Shown here in pieces: positions 25,366-33,970 of a stretch of 64,000 nucleotides of DNA. The translations under genes and the position numbers were made by a program. Source of the stretch: Actinomycetes bacterium (GTDB lineage: Bacteria > Actinomycetota > Actinomycetes > Actinomycetales > Dermatophilaceae); the NCBI GenBank assembly GCA_023420415.1, contig JAEZWF010000057.1:21742-85741 (forward strand), in the 5' to 3' direction. Every line of letters begins with the position of its first letter. Within the stretch, counting starts at the first letter, position 1. Under the pieces are notes generated by a model that saw only the letters and a program-made list of their open reading frames with translations, ran no database searches and had not been told where the DNA came from.

Positions 25366-27084
25366 ATGACGACCACCGAGCCCAGCACTGACGGCGTCGA
25401 CATCAAGCCACGCAGCCGCGACGTGACCGACGGCCTCGAGAAGACCGCGGCCCGCGGCATGCTCCGCGCGGTCGGTCTGGGCGACGAGGACTTCGCCAAG
25501 CCGCAGATCGGTGTCGCGTCGTCGTGGAACGAGATCACGCCGTGCAACCTGTCGCTCGACCGGCTCGCCAAGGCGGTCAAGGACGGCGTCCACGCGGCGG
25601 GCGGGTACCCCCTGGAGTTCGGCACCATCTCGGTGTCTGACGGCATCTCGATGGGCCACGAGGGCATGCACTTCTCGCTGGTGTCGCGCGAGATCATCGC
25701 GGATTCCGTTGAGACAGTGATGAATGCGGAACGGCTCGACGGCTCGGTACTGCTCGCCGGGTGTGACAAGTCGCTGCCCGGGATGCTCATGGCAGCCGCG
25801 CGCCTCGACCTCTCTTCCGTCTTCCTGTATGCCGGGTCGATCCTGCCCGGGATCGCGAAGCTCTCGGACGGCACCGAGAAGACGGTCACGATCATCGACG
25901 CCTTCGAGGCGGTTGGTGCGTGTGCGCGCGGCCTCATGTCGCGCGAGGACGTCGACGCCATCGAACGCGCGATCTGCCCCGGCGAGGGTGCCTGTGGCGG
26001 CATGTACACCGCGAACACGATGGCGTCGGTCGCCGAGGCGATCGGCATGTCGCTGCCCGGTTCGGCGGCGCCGCCGGCCACCGACCGGCGGCGTGACGGT
26101 TATGCCCGACGCTCGGGTGAGGCGGTGGTCGGCCTGCTGCGCCGTGGAATCACCGCCCGGGACATCATGACCAAGGAGGCGTTCGAGAACGCGATCGCCG
26201 TCGTCATGGCGTTCGGCGGCTCGACCAACGCGGTGCTCCACCTGCTCGCCATCGCCCACGAGGCCGACGTCGACCTCACGCTCGACGACTTCGTGCGCAT
26301 CGGCTCGAAGGTGCCCCACCTGGCGGACGTGAAGCCGTTCGGGCAGTACGTCATGACCGACATCGACCGCGTGGGGGGAGTGCCGGTCGTCATGCGCGCT
26401 CTGCTCGACGCGGGTCTCCTCAACGGCGACTGCCTCACCGTGACGGGCAAGACGATGGCCGAGAACCTTGCCGACATCGCGCCCCCGGATGTCGACGGCA
26501 AGGTGGTGCGGGCGATGCAGGAGCCGATCCACCGCACCGGCGGGCTCACCATCCTCAAGGGGACCTTGGCGCCGGAGGGCGCGGTCGTGAAGTCGGCCGG
26601 GTTCGACTCCGATGTCTTCGAGGGCACCGCGCGGGTCTTCGACGGCGAGCGCGCGGCGATGGACGCGGTCGAGGACGGCTCGCTGAAGGCCGGCGACGTC
26701 GTGGTCATCCGCTACGAGGGACCCAAGGGCGGCCCCGGGATGCGCGAGATGCTCGCGGTCACCGGTGCCATCAAGGGCGCCGGTCTCGGCAAGGACGTCC
26801 TGCTGCTCACCGACGGCCGCTTCTCCGGAGGCACCACTGGCCTCTGTGTCGGCCACGTCGCTCCCGAGGCCGTCGACGAAGGCCCCATCGCGTTCGTCAA
26901 GGACGGTGACGGCATACGCCTCGACGTCGCTCAGGGCACCCTCGACCTCCTCGTCGACGACGCCGAGCTGGCCGCGCGCCGCGAGGCCGGGGTCGAGCAC
27001 CCGGCGCCCAAGTACGAGCGCGGTGTCCTGGCGAAGTACCGCAAGCTCGTGCAGAGCGCCAGCAGGGGCGCCGTCTGCGACTGA
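25366..27084 (+). CDS. ilvD: dihydroxy-acid dehydratase
   Basis: 572 residues, typical length. Dehydrates 2,3-dihydroxy acids to 2-oxo acids in Val, Ile and Leu synthesis, using an Fe-S cluster. Cluster-type cysteines are in VASSWNEITPCNLS, LLAGCDKSLPGM and GEGACGGMYTANTM; the Mg-binding/active-site region includes GGSTNAVLHLLAIA, and the C-terminal part has DGRFSGGTTGLCVGHVAPEA. It is monocistronic. The next gene is convergent. Confidence 0.97.
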   Translation: MTTTEPSTDGVDIKPRSRDVTDGLEKTAARGMLRAVGLGDEDFAKPQIGVASSWNEITPCNLSLDRLAKAVKDGVHAAGGYPLEFGTISVSDGISMGHEGMHFSLVSREIIADSVETVMNAERLDGSVLLAGCDKSLPGMLMAAARLDLSSVFLYAGSILPGIAKLSDGTEKTVTIIDAFEAVGACARGLMSREDVDAIERAICPGEGACGGMYTANTMASVAEAIGMSLPGSAAPPATDRRRDGYARRSGEAVVGLLRRGITARDIMTKEAFENAIAVVMAFGGSTNAVLHLLAIAHEADVDLTLDDFVRIGSKVPHLADVKPFGQYVMTDIDRVGGVPVVMRALLDAGLLNGDCLTVTGKTMAENLADIAPPDVDGKVVRAMQEPIHRTGGLTILKGTLAPEGAVVKSAGFDSDVFEGTARVFDGERAAMDAVEDGSLKAGDVVVIRYEGPKGGPGMREMLAVTGAIKGAGLGKDVLLLTDGRFSGGTTGLCVGHVAPEAVDEGPIAFVKDGDGIRLDVAQGTLDLLVDDAELAARREAGVEHPAPKYERGVLAKYRKLVQSASRGAVCD

Positions 27085-27097
27085 GCGCCGCGAACCT

Positions 27098-28429
27098 TCA
27101 CCGCGAACCTGTGGCCGAGATGCGGTCGCGGGTACCCAACAGCGTCTTGTGGATGTGCGCGGACCACGCCGACATCTCCGAGTCGATGGCCGACCACCGG
27201 TCGGAGGGCACCTGCAGAGTCGCCTGGACCGGCGACGTCGACTCGGCGACGCGGATGCGGTCGCGCGACGACGGGTGCGAGCTCCACAGGTCGGTGTGAC
27301 GCACGGACGCCTGTCGTAGGACGTCGAGCTCGCGCCCGTGAAGTTCGGCCGACTGCCTGATGGCATCTGGGAGGTCCTCGGGACCGATGCGCGGAGCGCG
27401 GTCCCACAGGTCCTGGTAGATCCCGTCAGCCATCAACAGGTAGTCCTCGCTCTCGACGAAGGCCGCCGTGCCGCCGACCTCGATGGCCTTGAGGTCCGCG
27501 CGCAGCTCTGCCCGGCGGCTGTCGGGCATCGCCACCGCGTCGACGAGCAGCTGTACCGTCGCTCCCGCCGTGTTCACCGCGGCCATGGTGCCTCCGATGA
27601 GCAGGCCGGCCAACCCGGCCCTGTCACCGCCGTGCCAAGCGGCGGTCTCTGCGGTGGCGAAGGCGCGGCTCCACGGGTTGCGTCCACCGGTCGCGGCAAC
27701 CGCGCGGGCGCCGAAGGTGCGTGCCGGGAGCGTGGCGCGGCGTCGCATTGGGTCGCCATTGACAAGGTGCCCGAACTCATGGGCCAGCAACGAGATCCGT
27801 GCCGCAGGCGTGAGGATGGTCCACAGGGGCGCGCCGAGGGCGAGCACGGACTGGCCCCTCCAGCCGACGCGGGCGACTCCGGCGTTGAGGCCCATGTCGA
27901 AGACGATGATGTCGGGCGGCGGCGCGCCGACGGCGGCCGCGACGTCGGCGACCAGCCTGCGGAACTCGGGTCCCTGGCCGTCGGCGAGCCGGCCGACCTT
28001 CGGCGCCGATCCGACCCTGGGGGCAAGGAACCATGCCAAGGCAAGGAGCGCGAGCGTGAACACCAGCCGAACCCCGACCGGCAGGTCCGTCGCGACCCAC
28101 AGCCACGCGGCCACTCCCACGCAGACCAGGGCGGCGAGCACGATAACGGCGGAGACTGCCACTAGCCACCAGTAGGCGAGGGTCGCGCGGCCATCGGTCG
28201 ATCGCATCCGGTCGGCACCGTTGACCAGAGCCGCATCGACGGCCAGCCCCCGCCGGTACCCCCAGCGGCTCAACGCGGTCGTGCCGCGGTAGGGCGACAT
28301 GGCTCGGTCGTACGTCTCAAGGTTCCACTCGCAGGCGGTGCACCAGGGTTCGAGCCCGGTGGCGGGCGCAAACAGCTGGTGCAGGCACCGGGGGCATTCG
28401 GCGGGTCTTTCCTGACGTCGTCGTCCCAC
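27098..28429 (-). CDS. zinc-ribbon M48-family membrane metalloprotease
   Basis: 443 residues. An N-terminal zinc ribbon (CPRC at about residue 12 and CTAC about 17 residues later) precedes two hydrophobic helices (about 75-135) and an M48 peptidase domain with LLAHEFGHLVNGDP (HExxH, zinc and catalytic Glu). The downstream EDYLLMADGI may supply the third ligand. It resembles HtpX-type proteases with an added metal-binding N-terminus. The GTG start at 28429 keeps the ribbon intact; TACCTT lies 6 nt upstream, a leaderless pattern. It is divergent from ilvB. Confidence 0.82.
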   Translation of the reverse strand: MGRRRQERPAECPRCLHQLFAPATGLEPWCTACEWNLETYDRAMSPYRGTTALSRWGYRRGLAVDAALVNGADRMRSTDGRATLAYWWLVAVSAVIVLAALVCVGVAAWLWVATDLPVGVRLVFTLALLALAWFLAPRVGSAPKVGRLADGQGPEFRRLVADVAAAVGAPPPDIIVFDMGLNAGVARVGWRGQSVLALGAPLWTILTPAARISLLAHEFGHLVNGDPMRRRATLPARTFGARAVAATGGRNPWSRAFATAETAAWHGGDRAGLAGLLIGGTMAAVNTAGATVQLLVDAVAMPDSRRAELRADLKAIEVGGTAAFVESEDYLLMADGIYQDLWDRAPRIGPEDLPDAIRQSAELHGRELDVLRQASVRHTDLWSSHPSSRDRIRVAESTSPVQATLQVPSDRWSAIDSEMSAWSAHIHKTLLGTRDRISATGSR

Positions 28430-28594
28430 GGGAGGAAGGTATGCCGTGCCGGGGCCATCCGGAGGCGGATCGCACTGAAGTCGGCCGATCGGGTGGGTTT
28501 GCGGCACCGGGGTTGGTGATGTCGGTACCGGTGGGCCGGGCCCTGCTGTGACTGAGACGACAGGTCCGGATGGCGGGACGAGGCGTCTCGCCCG

Positions 28595-28629
28595 TTGACA
28601 CGCCGGGCGGCGCGCGGGAAGGTTCTCGT
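28595..28629 (+). promoter_or_regulatory. promoter of the ilvB leader transcript
   Basis: TTGACA (28595-28600), a 17-bp spacer, GAAGGT as a -10 of TANNNT-like form (28618-28623), and 6 nt to the GTG of the leader peptide. The geometry predicts transcription starting at or next to that GTG. Confidence 0.6.
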
Positions 28630-28656
28630 GTGGCACGAATTCTCGTACTTCCTTAG
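28630..28656 (+). CDS. ilvB leader peptide (GTG start, M-A-R-I-L-V-L-P)
   Basis: Eight codons: GTG GCA CGA ATT CTC GTA CTT CCT then TAG. Four consecutive branched-chain codons (Ile-Leu-Val-Leu) act as the sensor. Either the message is leaderless (promoter geometry above) or GGGAAGG at 28616-28622 serves as a ribosome site 7 nt away. A hairpin and a terminator follow. A leader peptide without a ribosome site is known from ilvBNC of Corynebacterium glutamicum. The peptide sequence here is read directly. Confidence 0.8.
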   Translation: MARILVLP

Positions 28657-28726
28657 CGCGCAGGCCCTTCCGAGAGCCGGCGCGCTGCCCTCCGTCGTTC
28701 CCACCAGGGAACTGGAGGGTTTTTTT
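28655..28726 (+). promoter_or_regulatory. ilvB transcription attenuator (pause hairpin plus intrinsic terminator)
   Basis: AGCGCGC (28655-28661) pairs with GCGCGCT (28680-28686) and starts in the leader stop codon. The terminator stem CCCTCC plus GTTCCC (28688-28702) pairs with GGGAAC plus GGAGGG (28707-28719) and is followed by seven T (28720-28726). Ribosome stalling at Ile-Leu-Val-Leu codons would cover the first stem and affect the terminator. Confidence 0.85.
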
Positions 28727-28761
28727 GTGGCCAGACACAGCAGCAACGAGAACCGAAAGCA

Positions 28762-30651
28762 GTGAGAGACGTGAGCGACGCGAAACCGGCACCCCCGCCG
28801 GCGCCCAGCCCCAGCCAGATCGCCGAGCAGACCCGCGCCAGAGGACCCGTGCAGGTCACCGGCGCACAGAGCCTCGTCCTCTCACTCGAGGCCGTCGGCG
28901 TGGACACCGTCTTCGGCATCCCGGGCGGCGCGATCCTCCCGGCCTACGACCCCCTCCTCGACTCGACCAAGGTGCGCCACATCCTCGTCCGGCACGAGCA
29001 GGGCGCGGGTCACGCGGCAGAGGGGTATGCCGCGGCCACCGGCAAGGTGGGCGTGTGCATGGCGACGTCAGGGCCGGGCGCGACCAACCTCGTCACCGCG
29101 ATCGCCGACGCCTACATGGACTCGGTGCCGATCGTGGCCATCACCGGCCAGGTCAGCTCGACCGCGATCGGCACGGATGCCTTCCAGGAGGCTGACATCC
29201 GCGGCATCACGATGCCGATCACCAAGCACAACTACCTCGTCACCAACCCGCTCGACATCCCGCGCGTCGTGGCGGAGGCGTTCCACATCGCCTCGACCGG
29301 CCGCCCCGGGCCCGTGCTGGTCGACATCTCCAAGGACGCGCTCCAGGCCAAGACCGAGTTCGCGTGGCCACCGAAGTTCGACCTGCCCGGCTACCGGCCG
29401 GTGGCCAAGCCGCACACGAAGCAGATCCGCGAGGCGGCCCGGCTCATCGCCGAGGCACGCAAACCGGTCCTCTACGTCGGTGGCGGCGTGGTGCGGGGCA
29501 ACGCCTCGCAGGCGCTGCGCGAGTTCGTCGAGCTGACCCAGATCCCTGTCGTGACAACGCTGATGGCGCGCGGGGCCGTCCCCGACAGCCACCCGCTGCA
29601 CCTCGGGATGCCGGGTATGCACGGCTCGGTCGCGGCCGTCACCGCGCTGCAGAAGTCGGACCTGCTCATCACCCTCGGCGCCCGCTTCGACGACCGGGTC
29701 ACCGGCCAGCTGTCGACGTTCGCACCTGAGGCCAAGGTCATCCACGCCGACATCGACCCGGCCGAGATCTCCAAGAACCGCGTCGCCGACGTCCCGATCG
29801 TCGGTGACGTGCTCGAGGTGCTCGAGGAGCTGACCAAGGCCGTGGCGGCCGACCACGAGTCCGGCCGCACGGGCGACTATGCGGCGTGGCGCGAGCGTGC
29901 GGCCGGCTGGAAGGCCACCTTCCCGCTGGGCTACACCACGCCCGAGGGTGAGGAATCCGTTGCGCCGCAACAGGTCATCGAGCGCATCGGCGCCATCGCC
30001 GGGCCGGAGTCGACCTACGTCGCCGGGGTCGGGCAGCACCAGATGTGGGCGGCCCAGTTCGTGCAGTACGAGCGACCCAACGCCTGGCTCAACAGTGGAG
30101 GCCTCGGCACGATGGGGTATGCCGTCCCCGCCGCCATGGGAGCCAAGGTCGCCGAACCGGAGCGCACCGTCTGGGCGATCGACGGCGACGGGTGCTTCCA
30201 GATGACCAACCAGGAGCTCGCGACCTGCGTCATCAACAACATCCCGATCAAGGTCGCCGTCATCAACAACAGCAGCCTCGGCATGGTCCGCCAGTGGCAG
30301 TCGCTGTTCTACAACCAGCGCTACTCCAACACCGACCTGCACACCTCGGTCGGGCGCCGCGTCCCCGACTTCGTCAAGCTCGCAGAGGCGTACGGCTGCG
30401 TCGGCCTGCGCTGCGAGCGGCCCGAGGACATCGACGCGACGATCCAGAAGGCCATGGAGATCAACGACGTGCCAGTCGTCGTCGACTTCGTCGTCCACCG
30501 CGACGCGATGGTGTGGCCGATGGTGCCGGCCGGCGTGAGCAACGACGCGATCCAGGTGGCGAAGGACACTGCGCCGCAATGGGATCGCGAGGAGGAGCAG
30601 GAGGAGCAGGCCGTGATCGACCAGCTCGAGGAGGAAGGTGCAGGGCGATGA
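28762..30651 (+). CDS. ilvB: acetolactate synthase large subunit
   Basis: 629 residues from the first GTG (an in-frame GTG at 28771 is equally possible). ThDP- and FAD-dependent condensation giving acetolactate or acetohydroxybutyrate. Visible motifs: VFGIPGGAILPAYDPL, the catalytic Glu in ILVRHEQGAGHAAEGYA, and the ThDP/Mg site WAIDGDGCFQMTNQELATCV with VINNSSLGMVRQWQ. It is controlled by the attenuator at 28655-28726. ilvN overlaps its stop by 4 nt, so expression is coupled. Confidence 0.97.
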   Translation: MRDVSDAKPAPPPAPSPSQIAEQTRARGPVQVTGAQSLVLSLEAVGVDTVFGIPGGAILPAYDPLLDSTKVRHILVRHEQGAGHAAEGYAAATGKVGVCMATSGPGATNLVTAIADAYMDSVPIVAITGQVSSTAIGTDAFQEADIRGITMPITKHNYLVTNPLDIPRVVAEAFHIASTGRPGPVLVDISKDALQAKTEFAWPPKFDLPGYRPVAKPHTKQIREAARLIAEARKPVLYVGGGVVRGNASQALREFVELTQIPVVTTLMARGAVPDSHPLHLGMPGMHGSVAAVTALQKSDLLITLGARFDDRVTGQLSTFAPEAKVIHADIDPAEISKNRVADVPIVGDVLEVLEELTKAVAADHESGRTGDYAAWRERAAGWKATFPLGYTTPEGEESVAPQQVIERIGAIAGPESTYVAGVGQHQMWAAQFVQYERPNAWLNSGGLGTMGYAVPAAMGAKVAEPERTVWAIDGDGCFQMTNQELATCVINNIPIKVAVINNSSLGMVRQWQSLFYNQRYSNTDLHTSVGRRVPDFVKLAEAYGCVGLRCERPEDIDATIQKAMEINDVPVVVDFVVHRDAMVWPMVPAGVSNDAIQVAKDTAPQWDREEEQEEQAVIDQLEEEGAGR

Positions 30652-31160
30652 GCAAGCACACCCTGTCAGTGCTCGTCGAGAACAAGCCGGGCGTCCTCGC
30701 GCGCATCGCGGCCCTGTTCTCCCGGCGCAGCTTCAACATCGACAGCCTCGCCGTCGGCCCGACCGAGCACCCCGAGATCTCGCGGATGACCGTGGTGGTC
30801 GACGTGGAGGCGCTCCCCCTGGAGCAGGTCACCAAGCAGCTCAACAAGCTCGTCGAGGTGCTCAAGGTTGTCGAGCTCGAGCCGAACGCCTCGGTACAGC
30901 GCGAGATCCTGCTCGTGAAGGTGCGCGCCGACGTCAACAGCCGCAGCCACGTCCTGGAGACGGTGCAGCTCTTCCGCGCCAAGGTGGTCGATGTCGCCAG
31001 CGACACCCTGACCATCGAGGTCACGGGCAACCGCGACAAGCTCAGTGCCTTCCTGGAGGTGCTCGAACCCTTCGGGGTCAAGGAGCTCGTGCAGTCCGGC
31101 ATGGTCGCGATCGGGCGCGGCTCGCGCTCGATCACCGACCGAGCCCTGCGCAGCGCCTGA
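30648..31160 (+). CDS. ilvN: acetolactate synthase small (regulatory) subunit
   Basis: 170 residues. The N-terminal ACT domain has LSVLVENKPGVLARIAALFSRRSFNIDSLAVGPTE, the site for valine feedback inhibition in this family. The C-terminal half has SVQREILLVKVRAD and VKELVQSGMVAIGRG. The ATG overlaps the ilvB stop (ATGA). ilvC follows after 105 nt without a terminator, so ilvBNC is likely one operon. Confidence 0.97.
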   Translation: MSKHTLSVLVENKPGVLARIAALFSRRSFNIDSLAVGPTEHPEISRMTVVVDVEALPLEQVTKQLNKLVEVLKVVELEPNASVQREILLVKVRADVNSRSHVLETVQLFRAKVVDVASDTLTIEVTGNRDKLSAFLEVLEPFGVKELVQSGMVAIGRGSRSITDRALRSA

Positions 31161-31265
31161 GGCGAGGGGTCGGCGAGAGCTGGCCAGGCGGCATACCGAC
31201 AGCCTGAAAACCCAAGAACCGCAACACAACCCGCAACACCACCGCAACCAAAGGAGTTGGCCACC

Positions 31266-32294
31266 GTGGCCGAGATGTTCTACGACGACGACGCTGACCT
31301 GAGCGTGATCCAGGGCAAGAAGGTGGCCGTCATCGGCTACGGCAGCCAGGGCCACGCCCACGCGCTCAGCCTGCGCGACTCGGGCGTCGACGTGACCGTC
31401 GGCCTCGCCGAGGGCAGCAAGAGCAAGGCCAAGGCCGAGAACGAGGGGCTCACGGTGAAGTCCGTCGGCGACGCCGTCAAGGACGCCGACCTCGTCGTCA
31501 TCCTCACGCCCGACCAGGTGCAGCGGACCGTGTACGCGAACGAGATCCAGCCGAACCTCAAGGAGGGCGCGGCCCTGCTGTTCGGCCACGGCTTCAACAT
31601 CCGGTTCGGCTACATCAAGCCCGAGGCCGGATCGGATGTCGTCATGGTCGCCCCCAAGGGGCCTGGCCACCTCGTGCGTCGCGAGTTCGTCGACGGCCGT
31701 GGCGTGCCGGTGCTGTTGGCCGTCGAGCAGGACGCGTCCGGCAAGGCCTGGGACCTCGCCAAGTCCTACGCGAAGGCGATCGGTGGCCTGCGCGCCGGCG
31801 GCATCAGGACGACGTTCACCGAGGAGACCGAGACCGACCTCTTCGGTGAGCAGTCGGTGCTGTGCGGCGGTGCGAGCCAGCTGATCATGTACGGCTTCGA
31901 GACGCTGGTCGAGGCCGGCTACCAGCCCGAGGTCGCCTACTTCGAGTGCCTGCACGAGCTCAAGCTCATCGTCGACCTCATGGTCGAGGGCGGCATCGCC
32001 AAGCAGCGCTGGTCGGTGTCGGACACGGCCGAGTACGGCGACTACGTGTCGGGCCCGCGCGTCATCGACGAGCGCGTCAAGGAGAACATGAAGGGTGTCC
32101 TGGAGGACATCAAGAACGGCACGTTCGCCCAGCGGTTCATCGACGACCAGGACGCCGGTGCGCCCGAGTTCAAGGCGTTGCGCGAGAAGGGCGCCCAGCA
32201 CCCGATCGAGGCGACCGGCCGCGACCTGCGCAAGCTGATGGCTTGGGTGAAGGACACCGACAGCGACTACACCGAGGGGTCCGCCGCCCGCTGA
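31266..32294 (+). CDS. ilvC: ketol-acid reductoisomerase (class I)
   Basis: 342 residues. NADPH- and Mg-dependent isomeroreduction of acetolactate. Rossmann motif VAVIGYGSQGHAHALSLRDSG, then MVAPKGPGHLVRREF and the active-site helices FECLHELKLIVDLMVEGG with Glu and Asp metal ligands. AAGGAG (31251-31256) stands 9 nt before the GTG at 31266, which fixes the start; an upstream in-frame TTG lies too close to that site. Third gene of ilvBNC. Confidence 0.97.
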   Translation: MAEMFYDDDADLSVIQGKKVAVIGYGSQGHAHALSLRDSGVDVTVGLAEGSKSKAKAENEGLTVKSVGDAVKDADLVVILTPDQVQRTVYANEIQPNLKEGAALLFGHGFNIRFGYIKPEAGSDVVMVAPKGPGHLVRREFVDGRGVPVLLAVEQDASGKAWDLAKSYAKAIGGLRAGGIRTTFTEETETDLFGEQSVLCGGASQLIMYGFETLVEAGYQPEVAYFECLHELKLIVDLMVEGGIAKQRWSVSDTAEYGDYVSGPRVIDERVKENMKGVLEDIKNGTFAQRFIDDQDAGAPEFKALREKGAQHPIEATGRDLRKLMAWVKDTDSDYTEGSAAR

Positions 32295-32430
32295 CACGCG
32301 CGGGCGAGCTGGGACCGCCCGCTGACCATGCGCCGGGACCCGGCTCCACATTGGGTGCCTTGTCGTTCGGATTCCCGAGCGGTGAGGCACCCAATGCTGT
32401 GAGGGGTGCGGCGTTTGCGATGCTTGACCC

Positions 32431-32892
32431 GTGGACGATCTCGTCGAGGGCTGGCCGTTCTGGGCGGTCTACGGGTTCTTCCTCGTCGTGGTGCTGGCGC
32501 GGTCCAACGCGACCTACTGGGCAGGCCGAGGCCTTCGCGCGGGCAGCGCACGCAGCGGCCGCCTGACCGCCCACCTCGACCGCCCGGCGGTGGTCCGCAC
32601 CGAACGCGTCGTCGAGCGGTGGGGTGCCCCCGTGGTCGCCTTGTCGTTCCTCACGATTGGCGCCCAGACCCTCGTCAACGCGGCCGCGGGCGCCCTGCGT
32701 ATGCCGTTGCGCCGCTACCTCCCCGCGAACATCGTCGGGTCCTTGGCGTGGGCCGCGATCTACACGACGGTCGGGTTCGCAGTCATCGAGGCCTGGGCGG
32801 GTGGCTCGTGGGGGCTCCTGCTCCTGGCGGTTGCCCTTGTCGTCGTGGTGGCCGTCGTCAGCCGCGTGCTCGCGTCGCGCCTCGGCCGCTGA
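32431..32892 (+). CDS. DedA-family (VTT domain) membrane protein
   Basis: 153 residues, GTG start with GATGCT 6 nt upstream. Hydrophobic helices at about 6-25, 70-88, 102-122 and 128-148. RWGAPVVALSFLTIGAQTLVNAAAGALRMPLRRYLPANIVGSLAW is the re-entrant VTT segment, with LARSNATYWAGRGLR before it. Relatives are DedA/SNARE-associated proteins and phospholipid scramblase or flippase-like proteins. It is somewhat shorter than classical DedA (about 200). Role unknown. Confidence 0.8.
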   Translation: MDDLVEGWPFWAVYGFFLVVVLARSNATYWAGRGLRAGSARSGRLTAHLDRPAVVRTERVVERWGAPVVALSFLTIGAQTLVNAAAGALRMPLRRYLPANIVGSLAWAAIYTTVGFAVIEAWAGGSWGLLLLAVALVVVVAVVSRVLASRLGR

Positions 32893-32894
32893 CC

Positions 32895-33665
32895 TCAGTG
32901 CCGGCCGCGGGGGAGTGGAACTGGTTGCGTCGCAAGCCATTCGGCGAATGTCCGACCGCCAGTTTCCGTGTCGCCGGCCGGCACGAGATCGCCTTCCGCG
33001 AACGAGCGCATGGCGCCCCCGACGGCGGGCAGCCGCACCACCCTCGGCGGGGTGCGGCCGTCGTGGTCGGCGATCAGGCGTGACAGCTGCTCGGTCGTGA
33101 AGACCTCCGGACCGGCCAGGTCGCGGTGGCGCACGTATGCCGCGGGCCTGGTGCCCGTGGCGACCTGCGCCAGCCGCTGAGCGACCCAGTCGATGTCGAC
33201 CGGCTGGATGGTCATGTCGCCGATGCTGAGGGTGACCGGGCCGGCGCCCATGCGCGCGAAGTATGCGGCCAACACGTGGAACTGGGTGGCCCGCACGATG
33301 GTGGCCGGGGTGTCGCCAAGTCCGATGACACGCTCAGCCATCTCCTTGGCGCGGTAGTAGGGGTAGGGGACCCTGTCGACGCCGACGATGGACACGAAGA
33401 CCACGTGCGGGGGCGCCGGCTGGCGACGCACGGCGTCCATGAGGTGCACCGTGCCACCGACGTCGACGGCTTGCGCCCTGGCCGGGTTGCTGGCGGCGTG
33501 GATGACGGCGTCGGCGCCTGCGATGGCCTGCGCGACTCCCTCGCCGCTGGCCAGGTCCATCCCCGTCCGCCGACTCGCGACCACCGCCTCGTGGCCCATG
33601 GACTCCAGCTCGCGGACCACCCGAGCACCCAGGTCGCCCGCTCCTCCCGTCACGACAACGCGCAT
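32895..33665 (-). CDS. NAD(P)H-binding SDR/NmrA-like protein
   Basis: 256 residues, ATG start. N-terminal dinucleotide motif VVVTGGAGDLGARVVRELE, then ADAVIHAASNPARAQAVDV and HVVFVSIVGVDRVPYPYYRAKEMAERV, with the Y-x-x-x-K pair of SDR enzymes present as YYRAK. Atypical short-chain dehydrogenases of this kind are oxidoreductases or redox-sensor proteins. It is convergent with the DedA gene, 2 nt away. Substrate unknown. Confidence 0.83.
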   Translation of the reverse strand: MRVVVTGGAGDLGARVVRELESMGHEAVVASRRTGMDLASGEGVAQAIAGADAVIHAASNPARAQAVDVGGTVHLMDAVRRQPAPPHVVFVSIVGVDRVPYPYYRAKEMAERVIGLGDTPATIVRATQFHVLAAYFARMGAGPVTLSIGDMTIQPVDIDWVAQRLAQVATGTRPAAYVRHRDLAGPEVFTTEQLSRLIADHDGRTPPRVVRLPAVGGAMRSFAEGDLVPAGDTETGGRTFAEWLATQPVPLPRGRH

Positions 33666-33698
33666 GGCACCCATCGTGCACCCGTGGCACCCCTCGTC

Positions 33699-33830
33699 CG
33701 ACTTCGGGCCACTGAGGGTCGGTGCGCAGGGCTGTATCGAGCCTGAGTGGCCCGAAGCGGGAGAGGTGCGCGACTTCGGGCCACTGAGGGTCGGTGCGCA
33801 CGACCGCATCGAGCGTGAGTGGCCCGAGGT
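33699..33830. repeat. two tandem palindromic units (CTTCGGGCCACT family)
   Basis: Unit 1 has CTTCGGGCCACT (33702-33713) and its exact complement AGTGGCCCGAAG (33746-33757). Unit 2 has the same left arm (33774-33785) and a right arm with one change (33818-33828). The left halves, CGACTTCGGGCCACTGAGGG and onward, are identical for 30 bases. The units start 72 bp apart. They occupy most of the 305-bp gap before serA; the remainder holds the serA promoter and nothing else I can name. Confidence 0.85.
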
Positions 33831-33970
33831 GGGGGAGTGGGAGCAGGCCTGGGTGTGACCTTCGTGTCACATTGCGAGCGGGCGAGTCCACATGGTGAGC
33901 CGCGCTCTATGCTGGCCGCGGCACAGCGTGGTGCCCACCCCACCCACTCGAGCCCCCAAAGGACAGCCAC

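Noticed and set aside
28571..28656. Longer ilvB leader starting at the ATG at 28571
   Set aside because: That start lies upstream of the TTGACA/GAAGGT promoter, so it would not be on the transcript.
33699..33830. Possible CRISPR array
   Set aside because: Only two units, each internally palindromic over its full length, no regular repeat-spacer series and no cas genes in the window.
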